Shown: positions 39,363 to 52,300, counted from the stretch's first letter. The stretch: DNA of 64,000 nt from Pseudoalteromonas rubra (GCF_005887115.1 NZ_PNCJ01000015.1:227192-291191); one strand, 5' to 3'. Numbers and translations are program-made. The notes: generated by a model from the sequence alone, not told the origin.

Positions 39363-42300
39363 AGCTCAAAATCCTCAAATTCATTGTTGTCTTGCTGCGC
39401 TGGCAGCGTCTGGTCATGAATGGCCTGAACCGACTCAATAAACCCGGCAATCTGCTGAATATTTTCGCAGCGATACAGGTCGGCGATTTGCAGTTCAATT
39501 TCAAGGTGCTGGTTAAGCGCCTGAAGCAACTTCATGACCAACAGTGAATGGCCACCCAGCTCAAAAAAGTTGGCCTGTGTACTGATCTGCTCCGCTGGCA
39601 GGTCCAGTAACTCCGACCACAATGCAACCAGCTGTGTTTCCAGCTCGCTGGCCGGTGCCACATATTCGGCCTGCATGAGACTGAAATCTGCCTCTGGTAA
39701 AGCGCTCCTGTCGATTTTTCCATTCGGTGTTAACGGCCAGTCTTGCACCAGTACAAAGGCCGCGGGGATCATATAGGCAGGTAACTGGGCGGCCAGTGCC
39801 TGAGCCAGCCCCTGAATGTGCCCACCTTGATCCTCCTGTTTGCCACCACACTTTAATTCCACGTAGGCCACCAGCTGTTTGTCCGCCCCGGTGCGCGTTT
39901 TAATGGTGATCAGAGCCGCGGCAACATCGTCCAGCGCTTCCAGCTGGCGTTCAATTTCACCCAGCTCAACCCGAAAGCCACGAATTTTAATTTGATCATC
40001 TACCCGGCCTGCATATTCAATCAGCCCTTCAGTATTGCAGCGCACCAGATCGCCGGTACGATACAAAATTTCAGGCTGGTCGCCCAGAGTCTGATACGGA
40101 TTGCGAATAAAACGCTCTTTGCTCAGTGCAGGCTGATTAAGATAACCCAATGCCAGACCATCACCGCCAACGCACAGCTCACCAACCACCCCTTGTGGTA
40201 CCCGACGACCATGCGGCGTTAAGATCAGCAGCTGATCGCCTTGCACTGCGCGACCAATTGGTACGCCTGAGCTTAAGTCACTGTGTTGCGGCACCGGGTA
40301 ACAGCAAGTAAAAGTGGTGTTTTCCGTTGGTCCATAACCGTTGATCACAGTGACCTCCGGCAGTGCCTGTTGTACGGCGACAACCGCCTGCGGATTGAGC
40401 ACGTCTCCACCGGCCAGCACGTTTTGCAACGCCAGTGTGTCAGCTGCCAGTTCATTACACACTTTGCTCCACTCGGTAAACAGCCCCGAGGTCAGCCACA
40501 GTGCCGTGATCTCCTGAGTACGCAATACCCGATTCAGCCCATCCAGTGTGATCAGGCTGTCCGGATATAACACACAGCGCCCGCCATTCAGTAAGGGTCC
40601 CCAGATTTCGAGCGTCGCGGCATCGAAGGCAATGTTGGCACTTTGCAGAAATACCGTTTGGCTATCCAGAGCCATAAAATTAGGCGCATGTACCAGGCGA
40701 TTGACGGCACGGTGTGGGGTCATTACGCCTTTAGGTGTGCCCGTGGAGCCAGAGGTGTAAATCACATAGGCCAGCGATTGCGGTGTCAGCGCATCTGCCC
40801 GGGTCAGATTGTCTTTACTCAGGGCTGACCAGGGCGTGCCTGCGTCATCCAGCATCAGTTTTGTCACCTGACTGAAAGCCAGAGTCTCTTGTTGCGAACG
40901 CTCGGTCAGGATCACACTCAACTGAGTATCTTCTAACATATAGGCCAGTCGTGATTGCGGATAGTTAGGGTCCAGCGGGACATACGCACCACCGGCTTTC
41001 AGAATCGCCAAACTGGCCACTATCATCTCTACAGAGCGGCCTATACACAGACCCACTAAAGTTCCGGAGCTAACCTGATGCGCTTCGCGTAAATAACGCG
41101 CTAACTGGTTGGCTTTAGCGTTTAGCTCATCATAACTGAGCATCTGCTCATTCAGCTGTAAGGCGATGCTGTCCGGTGTAGCCTTCGCATGAAGCTCAAA
41201 CACCTCATGAATACAGGCACTGCGAGGATAACTTGCTTCACCACTTTGCCCCTGACTGAGTTGTGTCAGCTCAGGCTCACTCAGTACCGCCAGTGTCGCA
41301 ACCGGCTGCTCACTGTGTTCACCCAATGCCTCCACCAGCGCGTCTAACGCTGTGTGCATTAGCTCAGCGATCCGTGCTGCACTGACGCTTTGTTCAATCT
41401 GATAGTCCAGACTAAAACTATCGCCCTCTCCCAGATCATTCACCGATAAATCGAATGGATAATTGGTGCGCTCACGCGTGCTAAGCAGCGCCACGCCGGG
41501 CGACGTATCCTGTTCATCCGCAGGGTCCGACTGTGTTGCCGAGTGGCGATAATTCACAATGGCACTGAACAGCGGCGTATTGCCGTCTATCCCACTGTAA
41601 CTTTGCGCTTCGGCCAGAGATATCTGCTCATAGGGTAACAGCGCCTGCAAGGCATCATTCACTTCCTTAAGTGCAACATGAGCTGCCTGATGACCTAATG
41701 ACACGCGCAATGGCAAGGTATTGATAAGCATACCCATCATACGCTCTATGCCCGCCATACCATTCATCCGGCCAGACATCACAGTGCCAAACACAACGTC
41801 ATCACGGCCACAACAGGCACTGAGTACTTGCGCCCAGGCAAGATGAAACAAAGCCGCCGGGCTGCACTGGTGGCGTTTACATAAAGTGCGGATCAGCTGA
41901 GACTGCGTGTCGCTGAGCGTCGAGTGATATTCAACTACCGAGTTACCATCCCCGGTGACCTGAGCCAAATCAAACGGCAAGGTGGGTGTATCTATGTCGC
42001 CCAGTTGCTCGGTGAAGAAGGCTTCAGTGTCCAGCTCAGCGCTTTGCGCCATTGAACGAGCGATAAATTCCCGGTAAGGCAGAGGCGCTGGCAGTGCCAA
42101 CACATTGTCGGCTTCGAGTTCACTCATCAGGATCTCTAATGACACATGATCGGTAATGAGATGATGGAATTTGAGCATGGCGAATACCCGCCCTTGTTCA
42201 TCCTCTGGCGTGACCACCAGTTGGATCAGCGGTGCAGACTCCAGATCAAACCCATGTGGCCCGCTTGCCACGAACTCAGTAAACTGCGCCTCAATGTTGC

Positions 42301-45300
42301 CCTCACGGAACGCCAGTTCAGTGACCGGCAGCCTGGCTTCACGCATGACTACCTGCATCGCCTGCTGACGACCACGCCAGAAAATCGCGGTACGCAGCAC
42401 ATCATGGCGCTGGATCAGCCAGTTCAGCTGAGTCACAAACCCGGACAATTTACCCGCGGATGTGAACTCAAAACTGGCGGTAGTGACATAAGGGTCATGT
42501 TCTGGATTCAGCGTATGAACGAAGAGTACACCCTCTTGCAGAGGCGCCAGTGGGTAAATGTCCTGAATATTGCGCATCCCGCCGGATGTTGCCGCGGCGA
42601 TAGCATCAATCTCAGACTGTTCAAGCGTCGCCAGCGTCAGCATGTCGGGCGTAATGGCATCACACTGAGGCGGTATTTTATTCTCAGGAATGGCAAAGGT
42701 GTCGTCGGCCTCGCAGATAACCTTCGCCATAGCTGCCAGATCAACGGCCTGGAACAGCTGCTGGGCGCTGCAACTCAGATTATGCTGCTGCAGTTTGGCC
42801 AGTAACTGCATAATCAGCAACGAGTGGCCGCCCAGCTCAAAGAAGTTAGCGGTGGCACTGATTTTATCCTGCTCCAGCCCCAGCAGTTCGGCCCACAGGC
42901 TGGCAAGTAATTGGGCAAGCCCAGTCTCAGGTGCCACATATTGTGCACTACTTTGTTGTAACGCATCCGGCACTGGCAGGGCTTTTTTGTCAATTTTACC
43001 ATTTGGTGTCAACGGCCACTGTGGCATAACCACAAACAGGCCGGGTACCATATGGGCCGGTAATTGTTGTCCCAGACGTAGTTTGATATCGCTGATCCAG
43101 CCTGCCTGTTGCGTCTCACCCTGAGCTGTCTCACACGTGATACAAGGCTGGACATAAGCCACCAATTGCTGCTGACCATCCGCCACTGTGCGCGCCAGTA
43201 CCTGCGACAATGCAACATCATCGAGTTGGTTCAGGCGATGCTCAACCTCACCCAGCTCGATACGAAAACCACGGATTTTCACCTGATCATCGCTGCGACC
43301 AATAAACTCCAGTCGTCCGTCCTGACGGTAACGCACCAAGTCTCCTGTGCGATAGAGGCGAGGGCTGCAATCCGTGTTGTGTGTCTCGTGATAAGGGTTG
43401 GCGATAAAGCGTTCTTCGGTCAGTTCAGGCCGATTGAGATAACCACGGGCAACACCGGCACCGCCAAGATAGAGCTCTCCAACACAGCCAACCGGCAGTC
43501 GCTCCATCGCGTCACCCAGCACATAGGCCTGACTGTTGGCAATGACATAACCTATGTCTGGCACCGACTCTAGCTGTGTGGAAAAACGCGCACAGGTTGA
43601 GTAGGTGGTATCTTCCGACGGTCCATACAGATTACACACCTCAGCCTCGGGCAAGGCTGCAAAAATTTGGTTTACCTGTTGTGCTGTCAGTGGTTCACCG
43701 GCCAGATTCACTGTGGTCAGACTTGCGGGTAATGCGCCCACATCCAGCAACGCTTTCATCGCGGATGGCACGGTATTGATCAGGCTGATATCCAGCTGCT
43801 GATCCGCCAATGCCAGGGCATTTTTTACCACGACCACCTCGAATCCAAAGCTTAAAGGTAAGAAGATTTCATACACCGATAAGTCAAAGTTCAGTGACGT
43901 AGAGGCCAGTACCCGGCGCAGAGCCTGATCACTAAAAGCTGCTCTGGCCCAGTAAAGCATTGCGACTGTGTTGCGATGTTCGATCATCACCCCCTTGGGT
44001 TTACCAGTCGATCCCGAGGTATAGATCAGATAGGCCAGGTGCTGCTCGGTCACGCCACTTTCGCAGCGCCCGATATTTGCTGTGGAATAATGCGAGAACG
44101 CACAGCCGGGCTGCGCAATCAGGTCGTCCAGCATTACCGCCTGTGTGCCGGGCAATGACACTGTGTCGGTGAGTGTTTGCTGAGTCAGGACCACTTTCAG
44201 GCTGGCATCGTCAATCAAATAAGCCAGGCGCTCCTCAGGATAAGCCGGGTCGAGCGGAACATAAGCGCCACCCGCTTTGAGGATGGCCAGCATAGCAATC
44301 ACCATTTCCACGCCACGCTCCAGGCATATCCCGACCGGACAATCCGGAGCAATGTGGTGCTCAAACCGCAAATAGTGAGCCAGCTGATTGGCTCTGGCAT
44401 TCAGCTCACCATAACTCACAGCAACATCGCCACACTGCACAGCAATGCGTTCAGGTGTTTGCTCCGCCTGTGCTTCAAACAGCTCGTGTATACAGCGCTG
44501 TTGTGGATACTCAATGGCGTTGTCGTTAAACGCGCTGAGCTGTGCAATCTCGGCATCAGTCAGCATAGGGATAGCAGCGGTGCTCAGCGTACTGTCGGCA
44601 TTGAGCTGTGCCAGAAAAGCCAGTGTGTTGTTGAGGTGCTGCGCCAGGATTTCGATGCGCTCGCGCGTGAACAGTGCCACATCATAGGTCCATTCGATCG
44701 CGCCGCCGTCATCACTTATCGAGGCATTGATGTCCAGATCAAACTTGGTCGTTACGCCATTACTCTGTAACGGGCTGATGGACAGACCCGCCAGCTCAGT
44801 GGTATCAGCATGCGCATCACGCACACCGAATTCTGAGTTTGTGGTCAGCATGATCTGGAACAGCGGACTATGGGCAGTGCTACGTGGCACTTTCAGCACT
44901 TCAACGAGTTTTTCAAAAGGCAGATCCTGATGAGACTGGGCGTCCAGGTGTACCTGCCTGAGCTGAGCCAGATAGTCACCCAGAGGTTGCGCCTGCGTAT
45001 TCACTCTGAGGATGAGTGTATTAACAAAGAAGCCGATCAGCGATTCGAGCTCCACCTGACGGCGGTTGGCCACAGGCGTGCCGACGACAATATCATGGTG
45101 ATTACTGTTGCGAGACAGTACCAGCGCCAGCGCCCCATGGATCAGCATAAACGGGGTTAACCCATAGCGACGGGCAACGGCCGCCAGCTGCTGACATAAC
45201 GGTGCACTCAAAGTCTGTGATACAACCTCGCCCTGATATGTTTTCACCTCAGGCCTTGGAAAGTCGAGCCCCAGAGCATGAACCCGGGGCAGTTCGGCCA

Positions 45301-46105
45301 GTTGCTGCTGCCAGTAACTGAGCTGGGTATCCAGCACCTCACCTTGCAGCCAGTCACGTTGCCATTGTGCATAGTCGGCATACTGAATGGAAAGTTCAGG
45401 CAGTGGATTGGGCTGACCATAACCAAAGGCATGGAACAGGGCAAAGAATTCCCGAAGCAGGATATCCATAGACCAGCCGTCGGTAGCGATATGGTGCATA
45501 TTAATAAACAACACGCCCGCTTCACCCGCAGGCAGAGTCGCAAAATGCACGCGCAGCATAAAATCCTCAGCCAGATTAAACGGCAGCTCAGCAGCCTCGC
45601 GAATAAAGCGCTCAATATCACTTGCCTCGTCCTGACTTGTCAGGTGTGACAGCTCAACGACAAAGTCTTGCGGCTCAAGCAGGGATTGCTGCACACCTTG
45701 TGCGGATTGCCGGAAAACGGCTCTGAGTACCTCATGGCGGGAAACAATCTCGCGAAACACGCGCTCTATCAATGCCACATCTATCTGTCCACTGAGCCTG
45801 AAGACCATCGGCATATGATACTCAGCGGAGCCACCCTGAATTTGGTCCAACGTATACAGGCGTTGCTGTGCAAACGATATTGGATAATGGCTGAGGTCTT
45901 CACGCGGGGTCACCGGGTTTACCAGCGGGGCATCGCTATAGTGTGTCAGCGCCTCAATAATTGCACTTTTATGTTGTTTGATCTGCTTAGCAATCTCGGG
46001 CGTTATGGCCCCTTTTTTGGCCTTAGACTTCAATGCCCCGTCCTGCAGAAATAGCCGGATCCCCGCCAGCTCAAGCTGAACGAGTAGCTGTTTGATATTT
46101 TCCAT
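39359..46105 (-). CDS. NRPS2: two-module peptide synthetase, predicted Ala-Val
   Basis: 2248 residues. Order: docking domain (1-55); C1 (HHIATDGW near 205); A1 (FDLSVYE near 741); T1 (GGHSL near 1092); dual-like C2 (VHTLNPEHDPY near 1200 and HHLITDH near 1317); A2 (FDAATLE near 1830); T2 (GGHSL near 2184). A1 reads DLYNNALTYK, one residue from a published alanine code, and matches NRPS4 module 4. A2 reads DALWLGGTFK, close to valine codes, and matches NRPS3 module 1. If C2 is bifunctional the Ala becomes D. The C-terminus EFEDFEL is acidic and ends in the ATGA shared with NRPS3, so NRPS2 to NRPS3 transfer is well supported. A 211-base gap separates it from NRPS1. The ribosome binding site before the ATG is weak. 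Confidence 0.96.
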   Translation of the reverse strand: MENIKQLLVQLELAGIRLFLQDGALKSKAKKGAITPEIAKQIKQHKSAIIEALTHYSDAPLVNPVTPREDLSHYPISFAQQRLYTLDQIQGGSAEYHMPMVFRLSGQIDVALIERVFREIVSRHEVLRAVFRQSAQGVQQSLLEPQDFVVELSHLTSQDEASDIERFIREAAELPFNLAEDFMLRVHFATLPAGEAGVLFINMHHIATDGWSMDILLREFFALFHAFGYGQPNPLPELSIQYADYAQWQRDWLQGEVLDTQLSYWQQQLAELPRVHALGLDFPRPEVKTYQGEVVSQTLSAPLCQQLAAVARRYGLTPFMLIHGALALVLSRNSNHHDIVVGTPVANRRQVELESLIGFFVNTLILRVNTQAQPLGDYLAQLRQVHLDAQSHQDLPFEKLVEVLKVPRSTAHSPLFQIMLTTNSEFGVRDAHADTTELAGLSISPLQSNGVTTKFDLDINASISDDGGAIEWTYDVALFTRERIEILAQHLNNTLAFLAQLNADSTLSTAAIPMLTDAEIAQLSAFNDNAIEYPQQRCIHELFEAQAEQTPERIAVQCGDVAVSYGELNARANQLAHYLRFEHHIAPDCPVGICLERGVEMVIAMLAILKAGGAYVPLDPAYPEERLAYLIDDASLKVVLTQQTLTDTVSLPGTQAVMLDDLIAQPGCAFSHYSTANIGRCESGVTEQHLAYLIYTSGSTGKPKGVMIEHRNTVAMLYWARAAFSDQALRRVLASTSLNFDLSVYEIFLPLSFGFEVVVVKNALALADQQLDISLINTVPSAMKALLDVGALPASLTTVNLAGEPLTAQQVNQIFAALPEAEVCNLYGPSEDTTYSTCARFSTQLESVPDIGYVIANSQAYVLGDAMERLPVGCVGELYLGGAGVARGYLNRPELTEERFIANPYHETHNTDCSPRLYRTGDLVRYRQDGRLEFIGRSDDQVKIRGFRIELGEVEHRLNQLDDVALSQVLARTVADGQQQLVAYVQPCITCETAQGETQQAGWISDIKLRLGQQLPAHMVPGLFVVMPQWPLTPNGKIDKKALPVPDALQQSSAQYVAPETGLAQLLASLWAELLGLEQDKISATANFFELGGHSLLIMQLLAKLQQHNLSCSAQQLFQAVDLAAMAKVICEADDTFAIPENKIPPQCDAITPDMLTLATLEQSEIDAIAAATSGGMRNIQDIYPLAPLQEGVLFVHTLNPEHDPYVTTASFEFTSAGKLSGFVTQLNWLIQRHDVLRTAIFWRGRQQAMQVVMREARLPVTELAFREGNIEAQFTEFVASGPHGFDLESAPLIQLVVTPEDEQGRVFAMLKFHHLITDHVSLEILMSELEADNVLALPAPLPYREFIARSMAQSAELDTEAFFTEQLGDIDTPTLPFDLAQVTGDGNSVVEYHSTLSDTQSQLIRTLCKRHQCSPAALFHLAWAQVLSACCGRDDVVFGTVMSGRMNGMAGIERMMGMLINTLPLRVSLGHQAAHVALKEVNDALQALLPYEQISLAEAQSYSGIDGNTPLFSAIVNYRHSATQSDPADEQDTSPGVALLSTRERTNYPFDLSVNDLGEGDSFSLDYQIEQSVSAARIAELMHTALDALVEALGEHSEQPVATLAVLSEPELTQLSQGQSGEASYPRSACIHEVFELHAKATPDSIALQLNEQMLSYDELNAKANQLARYLREAHQVSSGTLVGLCIGRSVEMIVASLAILKAGGAYVPLDPNYPQSRLAYMLEDTQLSVILTERSQQETLAFSQVTKLMLDDAGTPWSALSKDNLTRADALTPQSLAYVIYTSGSTGTPKGVMTPHRAVNRLVHAPNFMALDSQTVFLQSANIAFDAATLEIWGPLLNGGRCVLYPDSLITLDGLNRVLRTQEITALWLTSGLFTEWSKVCNELAADTLALQNVLAGGDVLNPQAVVAVQQALPEVTVINGYGPTENTTFTCCYPVPQHSDLSSGVPIGRAVQGDQLLILTPHGRRVPQGVVGELCVGGDGLALGYLNQPALSKERFIRNPYQTLGDQPEILYRTGDLVRCNTEGLIEYAGRVDDQIKIRGFRVELGEIERQLEALDDVAAALITIKTRTGADKQLVAYVELKCGGKQEDQGGHIQGLAQALAAQLPAYMIPAAFVLVQDWPLTPNGKIDRSALPEADFSLMQAEYVAPASELETQLVALWSELLDLPAEQISTQANFFELGGHSLLVMKLLQALNQHLEIELQIADLYRCENIQQIAGFIESVQAIHDQTLPAQQDNNEFEDFEL

Positions 46106-46219
46106 AATGACTGACTAACTCATATCTGTGTTAACTGCAAAAGCGCTGCGCCCGCAACAGGTGTGCTGTTCATCTATCCGAACAAAGCCCCGACACCGGC
46201 TTAGCCTCTACGACTTAAA

Positions 46220-46247
46220 GCCAGCCTGGTTGAATACTTAGGCTGGC
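46220..46247 (-). terminator. Perfect 8-bp hairpin between NRPS1 and NRPS2
   Basis: Arms GCCAGCCT and AGGCTGGC pair around a 12-base loop, about 70 bases past the NRPS1 stop. On the minus strand it is followed by TTTAAG only, a poor U tract. It lies in the 211-base gap that holds nothing else I can identify. The arm sequence resembles that of the hairpin at 31844-31877. Confidence 0.45.
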
Positions 46248-46316
46248 AGGTTTATACGTGCTTATTGGTACCTTTTCTCATGTTGAGCGGGCGAATTGTG
46301 TAACCCGCCGCCATCT

Positions 46317-49300
46317 TTACCAGTCCATTTCCTCCAGCTCAGTATCATCTTGGGTCTGCAGGTCGCTCTGGCGGCTGAGCAGATAATCAATATATAGTGC
46401 CTGCTCTTTAAGCTGAGGTTGGGCAAACAGCTCTTTGACTGAAAACTCCACCGCAAAACGATGCCGGATCTGAGTCTCAAGCCGGGTGACCAAAATGGAG
46501 TTCCCCCCTTGCTCAAAGAAACGCGCATGGCTGCTGATCAGAGCCGCATCTATACCCAGTAAATCGGACCAGACCTGGGTCAGCGCCAGCTCAGTTTCAG
46601 TCTGTGGCGCCACATAAGGCTGCTCAGAGTCTTCTGCGGATATGTCAGGCAGGGCTTTTTTATCAATCTTACCGTTAGGAGTCAGTGGCCATTGCATAAC
46701 CACCACAAATCGGCTCGGCACCATATATTCCGGTAGTTGCTCATACATATCCTGCTCAACGCTTTGTATAGTCTCTGTGGTGTTTTCAGCCTCAGTGTGT
46801 GGCTGGATGTATGCGACCAGCATATCTGCCCCGTTACTGGCTTGTTTCACTAACACCACGGCCGAATCCAGTTGCGGACAGCGATTTAATTGCGCTTCAA
46901 TTTCGCTCAGCTCAATCCGAAAGCCCCTGATTTTAACCTGAGCATCCAGACGACCCACAAAGTCGATACTGCCATCGGGCAGAACCCGGGCCAGATCTCC
47001 CGTCTTATACAAGCGTGTGCTGTCACGATGAGCCGGGCAATAATAAAACGGGTTATCGACGAACTTCTCAGCGCTCAGCTGGGGACGTTGATGATAGCCA
47101 CGAGCCAGACCATCACCGCCAATGTGCAACTCTCCGATCACACCCGGTGGCACCAGGTTCATCTGTTTATCCAATACATACAGGCTGACATTGTTCAGGG
47201 GTTTACCTATGGTGATTGGCGCACCCGGATAGAGCCGCTGATAGGACGCACACACGGAGGCTTCCGTTGGGCCATAGGCATTAAAGAAAGGATAATGTGC
47301 CGACCACTGATTAACCAGTTCAGGTTCACACGCTTCACCGGCCACAATCAGAGCCTGTAAAGCCAAGGTTGTATCGAGTGGCATCATGGCCAGGAATGCG
47401 GGTGGCAAAGTGACATGGCTGATCTGTTGCTCTGCCAGCAGCGCCGTAATGGCCTCGGGCGAGCGTCTTTGCTCGCTCTGTGCAATCACCAAAGTCGCGC
47501 CATTTAGCAGCGCCATGGCGTATTCCCAGGTACCAGCATCAAAACTCATGGAAGCAAAATGCAGGATTCTGCTGCGTGGGGTGATGGCAAATGCCCGGCG
47601 CTGATTATCCGCCAGGTTCACGATCCCCTGATGCTCAAGCAACACGCCTTTTGGCTGACCGGTTGACCCTGAGGTATAGATTTCATACGCCAAACTGGTG
47701 GGCAGTAGCCCAAGTGCTCTGCTGTCCAGGTTCTCCTCACTGCAATAACTGAAAGGCCCCAGCGCATCATCACTCAGCAGACCGTCTACAGTGATAAGGT
47801 CATACCCCGAGAGACGTACGGCTTCGCTAATGGTCTCATTGCTGATAATGGTTTTGATGCCAGCATCTTCGAGCATATAGCTCAGTCGTGCTGGCGGATA
47901 GGCCGGATCCAGCGGTACGTAAGCGCCACCCGCTTTCAACACCGCAAGTGTGGCGACGATCATTTCCAGTGAACGCTCAAGTGCCACACCTATCAAAGTG
48001 TCCGACTGTATGGCACCGCGCTCGCGCAGATAGTGTGCAAGCTGGTTGGCTTTGCCATTTAGCTGAGCATAACTCAGTTGTTGATCGGCAAAGATCAGCG
48101 CAATATGCGCTGGATTACGCGCTACCTGTTGTTCAAATGCCTGATGAATACATAACGATCGATCATAGTCATGGTAATTGTCATTGAGGGCATTAACCAA
48201 ATACTGGCTTTGTTCGTTCGCCAGCACACTCAGCTGTCCGGGAGAATGATTCAGATTTTGTGTCATCTCAGTTTGCACCAGGCGCTCCAGTAACAGCATC
48301 AGATGCTCACTCAATTCAATGATATGCGACTCAGTAAACAGTGAAGTATCATAAATCCAGTTGGCCTGCAGTCCGGACTCACTCATGGAAAACTCCACTT
48401 CGAGATCAAATTTTGCTACACAACCGGCCTGCATAACGGGCGTGATCACCAAGCCCTCTGGTGCACTCTGTGTTGAGCCTGCCTGTGCCTGAGTGCTGTT
48501 AAATGAGGTCATGATCTGACAAAGCGGCGCATGGGCATCACCCCGGGGGATCTGTAACGCATCAACCAGCTGCTCAAATGGTAAGTCCTGATGACTCTGT
48601 GCATCCAGATGAACGGCTCTGACATGTTGCAGATAACAGTCCAAAGAGGGCTGTTCTGTGTTGACCCGCAGCGCAAGAATATTAACAAAAAAACCGATTA
48701 GCGGCTCAACTTCCGCTTGCATCCGATTCGCAACAGGCGTACCAATCACCACATCCAGACTGTTGCTGTAACGGCTGATGGTCAATGCCAGTGCCGCATG
48801 CAAAAGCATAAATGGCGTCATCTGGTAGTGCGCGGCCATATCACACAACTGTGTAGCCAGCTGTGCTGACGCTTTGCCCGACACCATAGCGCCGTCATAC
48901 TGTTTGTCGGCAGGTCTTGGGTTATCCAGTGGAATACTATGTACGCCCGGCGCTTCACTCAGTTGTGCCTGCCAGTATTCTAGCTGCTGTTGCAGCACCT
49001 CACCTTGCAGCCAGTTACGTTGCCACTGGGCAAAATCGGCATACTGAATTTTCAGTGCAGGCAGCGGGTTGTCCTGACCTGCAGTGAATGCACGATAAAG
49101 CGTGAAAAATTCTTCTCTGAACAGGTTTAATGACCAGCCATCGGAGGCAATATGATGCATATTAAGGAGTAGCACACCCCGCTGCGTGCCCAGGCTAATA
49201 TAGCTGGCACGTAGCATCAGGTCGGAGGCTAAATCGAAGGCCGCATGCGCATCTTCCGCCAACAGCTGGTCAAGTTGGTGTGTGTGCGCACCGTCCAGGT

Positions 49301-52300
49301 GACTGAGTTCCAGATGTCGTATCACAACCGGTTGCACCGCCATGATAACTTGCACAGGTCCGTGTTGCCCTTCCTGATAGACAGTTCGTAAGACCTCATG
49401 ACGTTCCACTATCGCCGTTAGTGCCTGCTGGGCCAGAGTCAGGTCGAATGGACCGTCTATTTCAAAGGCCATCGGCATGTTGTACTGTGCGGAGCTGCCC
49501 TGGAACTGGTCGATAAACCACAGGCGTTGCTGAGCATAAGATAACGCAAAGCGATCTGTATTTCTCTCCTGTGGCTCAATGGGTGGCCGAGTGGCTTTAG
49601 TACCAGACTCAATCAGAGCCGCCAGAGTCAGTAACGTGCTCGCTGAAAAAATCTGTTTTACCGCAATTTCAATCTCAAACTCACTGCGGATCAAAGAAAC
49701 TAACCTGACTGCCAGCAACGAATGACCACCCAGCGCGAAGAAATCGGCATCTCGGGTCAGCGTATCAGCCTCACATCCTAACAGGGTTGACCAGATCCGT
49801 GCCAATGTCTGTTCGGTCGCAGTTTGTGGCGCCTCTCCCTGACACTGCGTTTGAGTCAAGTCGATGACAGGCAATGCACGTCGGTCAATTTTACCGTTAC
49901 GGGTCAGCGGCCATTGGTCCACCACAACAATGGCGGCAGGCACCATGTAAGCGGGTAACAGATCCTTTAGTTGAGCCTGTAAATCAGTGTTCAGGCGCTG
50001 CTGAGCCTCTTTTGTCTCACACGTGATACAAGGACGCACATACGCAATCAGCTGTTTATTGTCAGCTTCTCCAGTGGCAAGCACCAGCGCCGATTCCACC
50101 TCAGGGCAAGATTCAAGCACCGCACTTATCTCACTCGGCTCGATACGGAAACCTCGAATTTTTATTTGTTCGTCACTGCGGCCCAGATACTGCAAGTTGC
50201 CCTGTGACGTCATGCGTACCAAGTCGCCCGTTTTGTAGACGCACGCGATATCCGTCTGTGGTACCTGCAACTGCGATGCGTCAAGAAAACGCGCTTCAGT
50301 CAGGCTTGGGTTGTTGTGGTAACCCAACGCCACACCAGGCCCGGCAACATAAAGCTCGCCCACACAGCCCACAGGTACAGGTGCTAAATCGGCGTCCAGG
50401 ATCAGACAAGTCGTATTGACAATTGTCTGGCCTATACTGACCTCTTCTTCGTTTAGGTTCTGTACATGATAGGTGGTGGCGACATGCGTCTCTGTCGGAC
50501 CATAATGGTTATATAAATCACACTGCGGGTACTGCGCCATAAATTCGCGAATGCTGGGGGTGATCTTCAGCACATCTCCGGCAACACACACTTGCTTAAG
50601 TGCCGCCCTAGGTATATCCGGATGCTGATTAGCCTGTTCAGCCATTAGGTCAAACACGGCTGGTGGCAAGAATAAGCGCTCAATACTCTGTTGTGCAACC
50701 AGATCGAATAAGTCCTGTAACTGGTCTTTTTGCTGCTGTGACATCAGCACCAGAGGAGACCCGGTATACCAGCTTGTTGCTAACTCCTGAGCAGAGACAT
50801 CAAATGTCAGTGGCGTAAATTGCAGTGTCCGATAGGGTTGTGTAATGCCGTCAACATGTGCCTGATGCATGCATAGATTAACCAGCGTACTGTGGCGCTG
50901 GCTGACACCTTTTGGCCTGCCTGTCGAGCCTGAGGTATACAGAATATAAGCCGGATTGTCGGCTGCCACCTCAGGGAGTCGAGCTGGCTGTTCAGGGGGT
51001 TGCCACAGTACAGGATCATCCAGCTTTACGCACGACAGTCCGGCAAAAGAATCCAGCGAATGAGATAATATCAACGACAGTGAGAGTTCGCCGACAATAT
51101 AGTTTAATCGGTCTGCAGGTGCCTGGGGGTCAAGTGGCACATAAGCGCCACCTGCTTTCAGTATCGCGACAATCCCACACAAAGTGTCAATGCAGCGCTG
51201 CGCTACAATGCCCACCGGCTGGCCCACAGTCAATTTATGCTCTGTCAGCAGCCGCTTGGCCAGTGCATCGGCACGTGCATTTAACTGAGCAAAAGTGACC
51301 TGTGCTTCCTGTGTTTCCAGCGCGACGGCATCAGGGTTGACCTGCGCCTGATGTTCAAGCAAGTGATGTACAGCAGAGTACTGGGGATCAACTGCACGGC
51401 CGCAGCCTAGCGCTAACGCGTGTTGCTGCTCTTGCTCACTCTCCATCACTATTGCAGCCAGCCTGACAGACCAATCACCTGCTTTGGCCAACTCAGCCAA
51501 AGAGGTCAATACATTGCACAAGTGCTTACTCAACTGACTGATATGTGCTTTGCTGAACAGGGTAACATCATAAGTCCAACCCATGGACACACCCGCTTCA
51601 TTCATTGACATATGAATGTCCAAATCAAACTTGGTGGTCAGCGCGACTTCCTGCATGGCCTGCAACGTGGCAGCCCCAAGCTTTACTCCCTGCGCGTCAG
51701 ACGAGGCTGTTCCATAGTGATTATCCGTGGTCAGTAAGATCTGAAATAATGGACTGTAAGCGTTATTTCGAGGCACATTAAGCACTTCAACCAGCTGCTC
51801 AAATGGTACATCCTGGTTGCTCTGTGCCCCCAGGTGCACAGCTCTGACATGGCCCAGATAATCGCTCAGGGTGTCATGTGCAGTACTGACTCTGAACACC
51901 AAAGTGTTGACAAAGAAACCGATTAAAGGTGCCAAAGCCGGATCCTGGCGGTTAGCGACCGGGCTGCCTATCACAATGTCTTTAGTGTTACTGTGTCGGC
52001 TTAACACTAACGCCAGAGCACCATGTAACAGCATAAATGGAGTTAACTGAAAGGCTCTGGCCAGCTCCAGTAACTGAGTAGCAATAGTACCGCTTAGCTG
52101 TGCCGTGACCAGTTCTCCCTGATACTGTTTTTCAGCAGGTCGGCTTGCATCTAATGGCAGCTGATGCAGTGCTGGCAAATTCTCTAACTGCTGTTGCCAG
52201 TAATCTAATTGTTTGTTTAGTCCTTCCCCCGCCAAGGCTTGCTGTTGCCAGCAGGCAAAGTCACGATACTGGATAGGTAGCGGCGTCAGTGTACCTGGCA

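Noticed and set aside
42146..42805. 219-codon open frame on the plus strand opposite NRPS2
   Set aside because: Same explanation. Equivalent antisense frames appear at the corresponding place in other modules.
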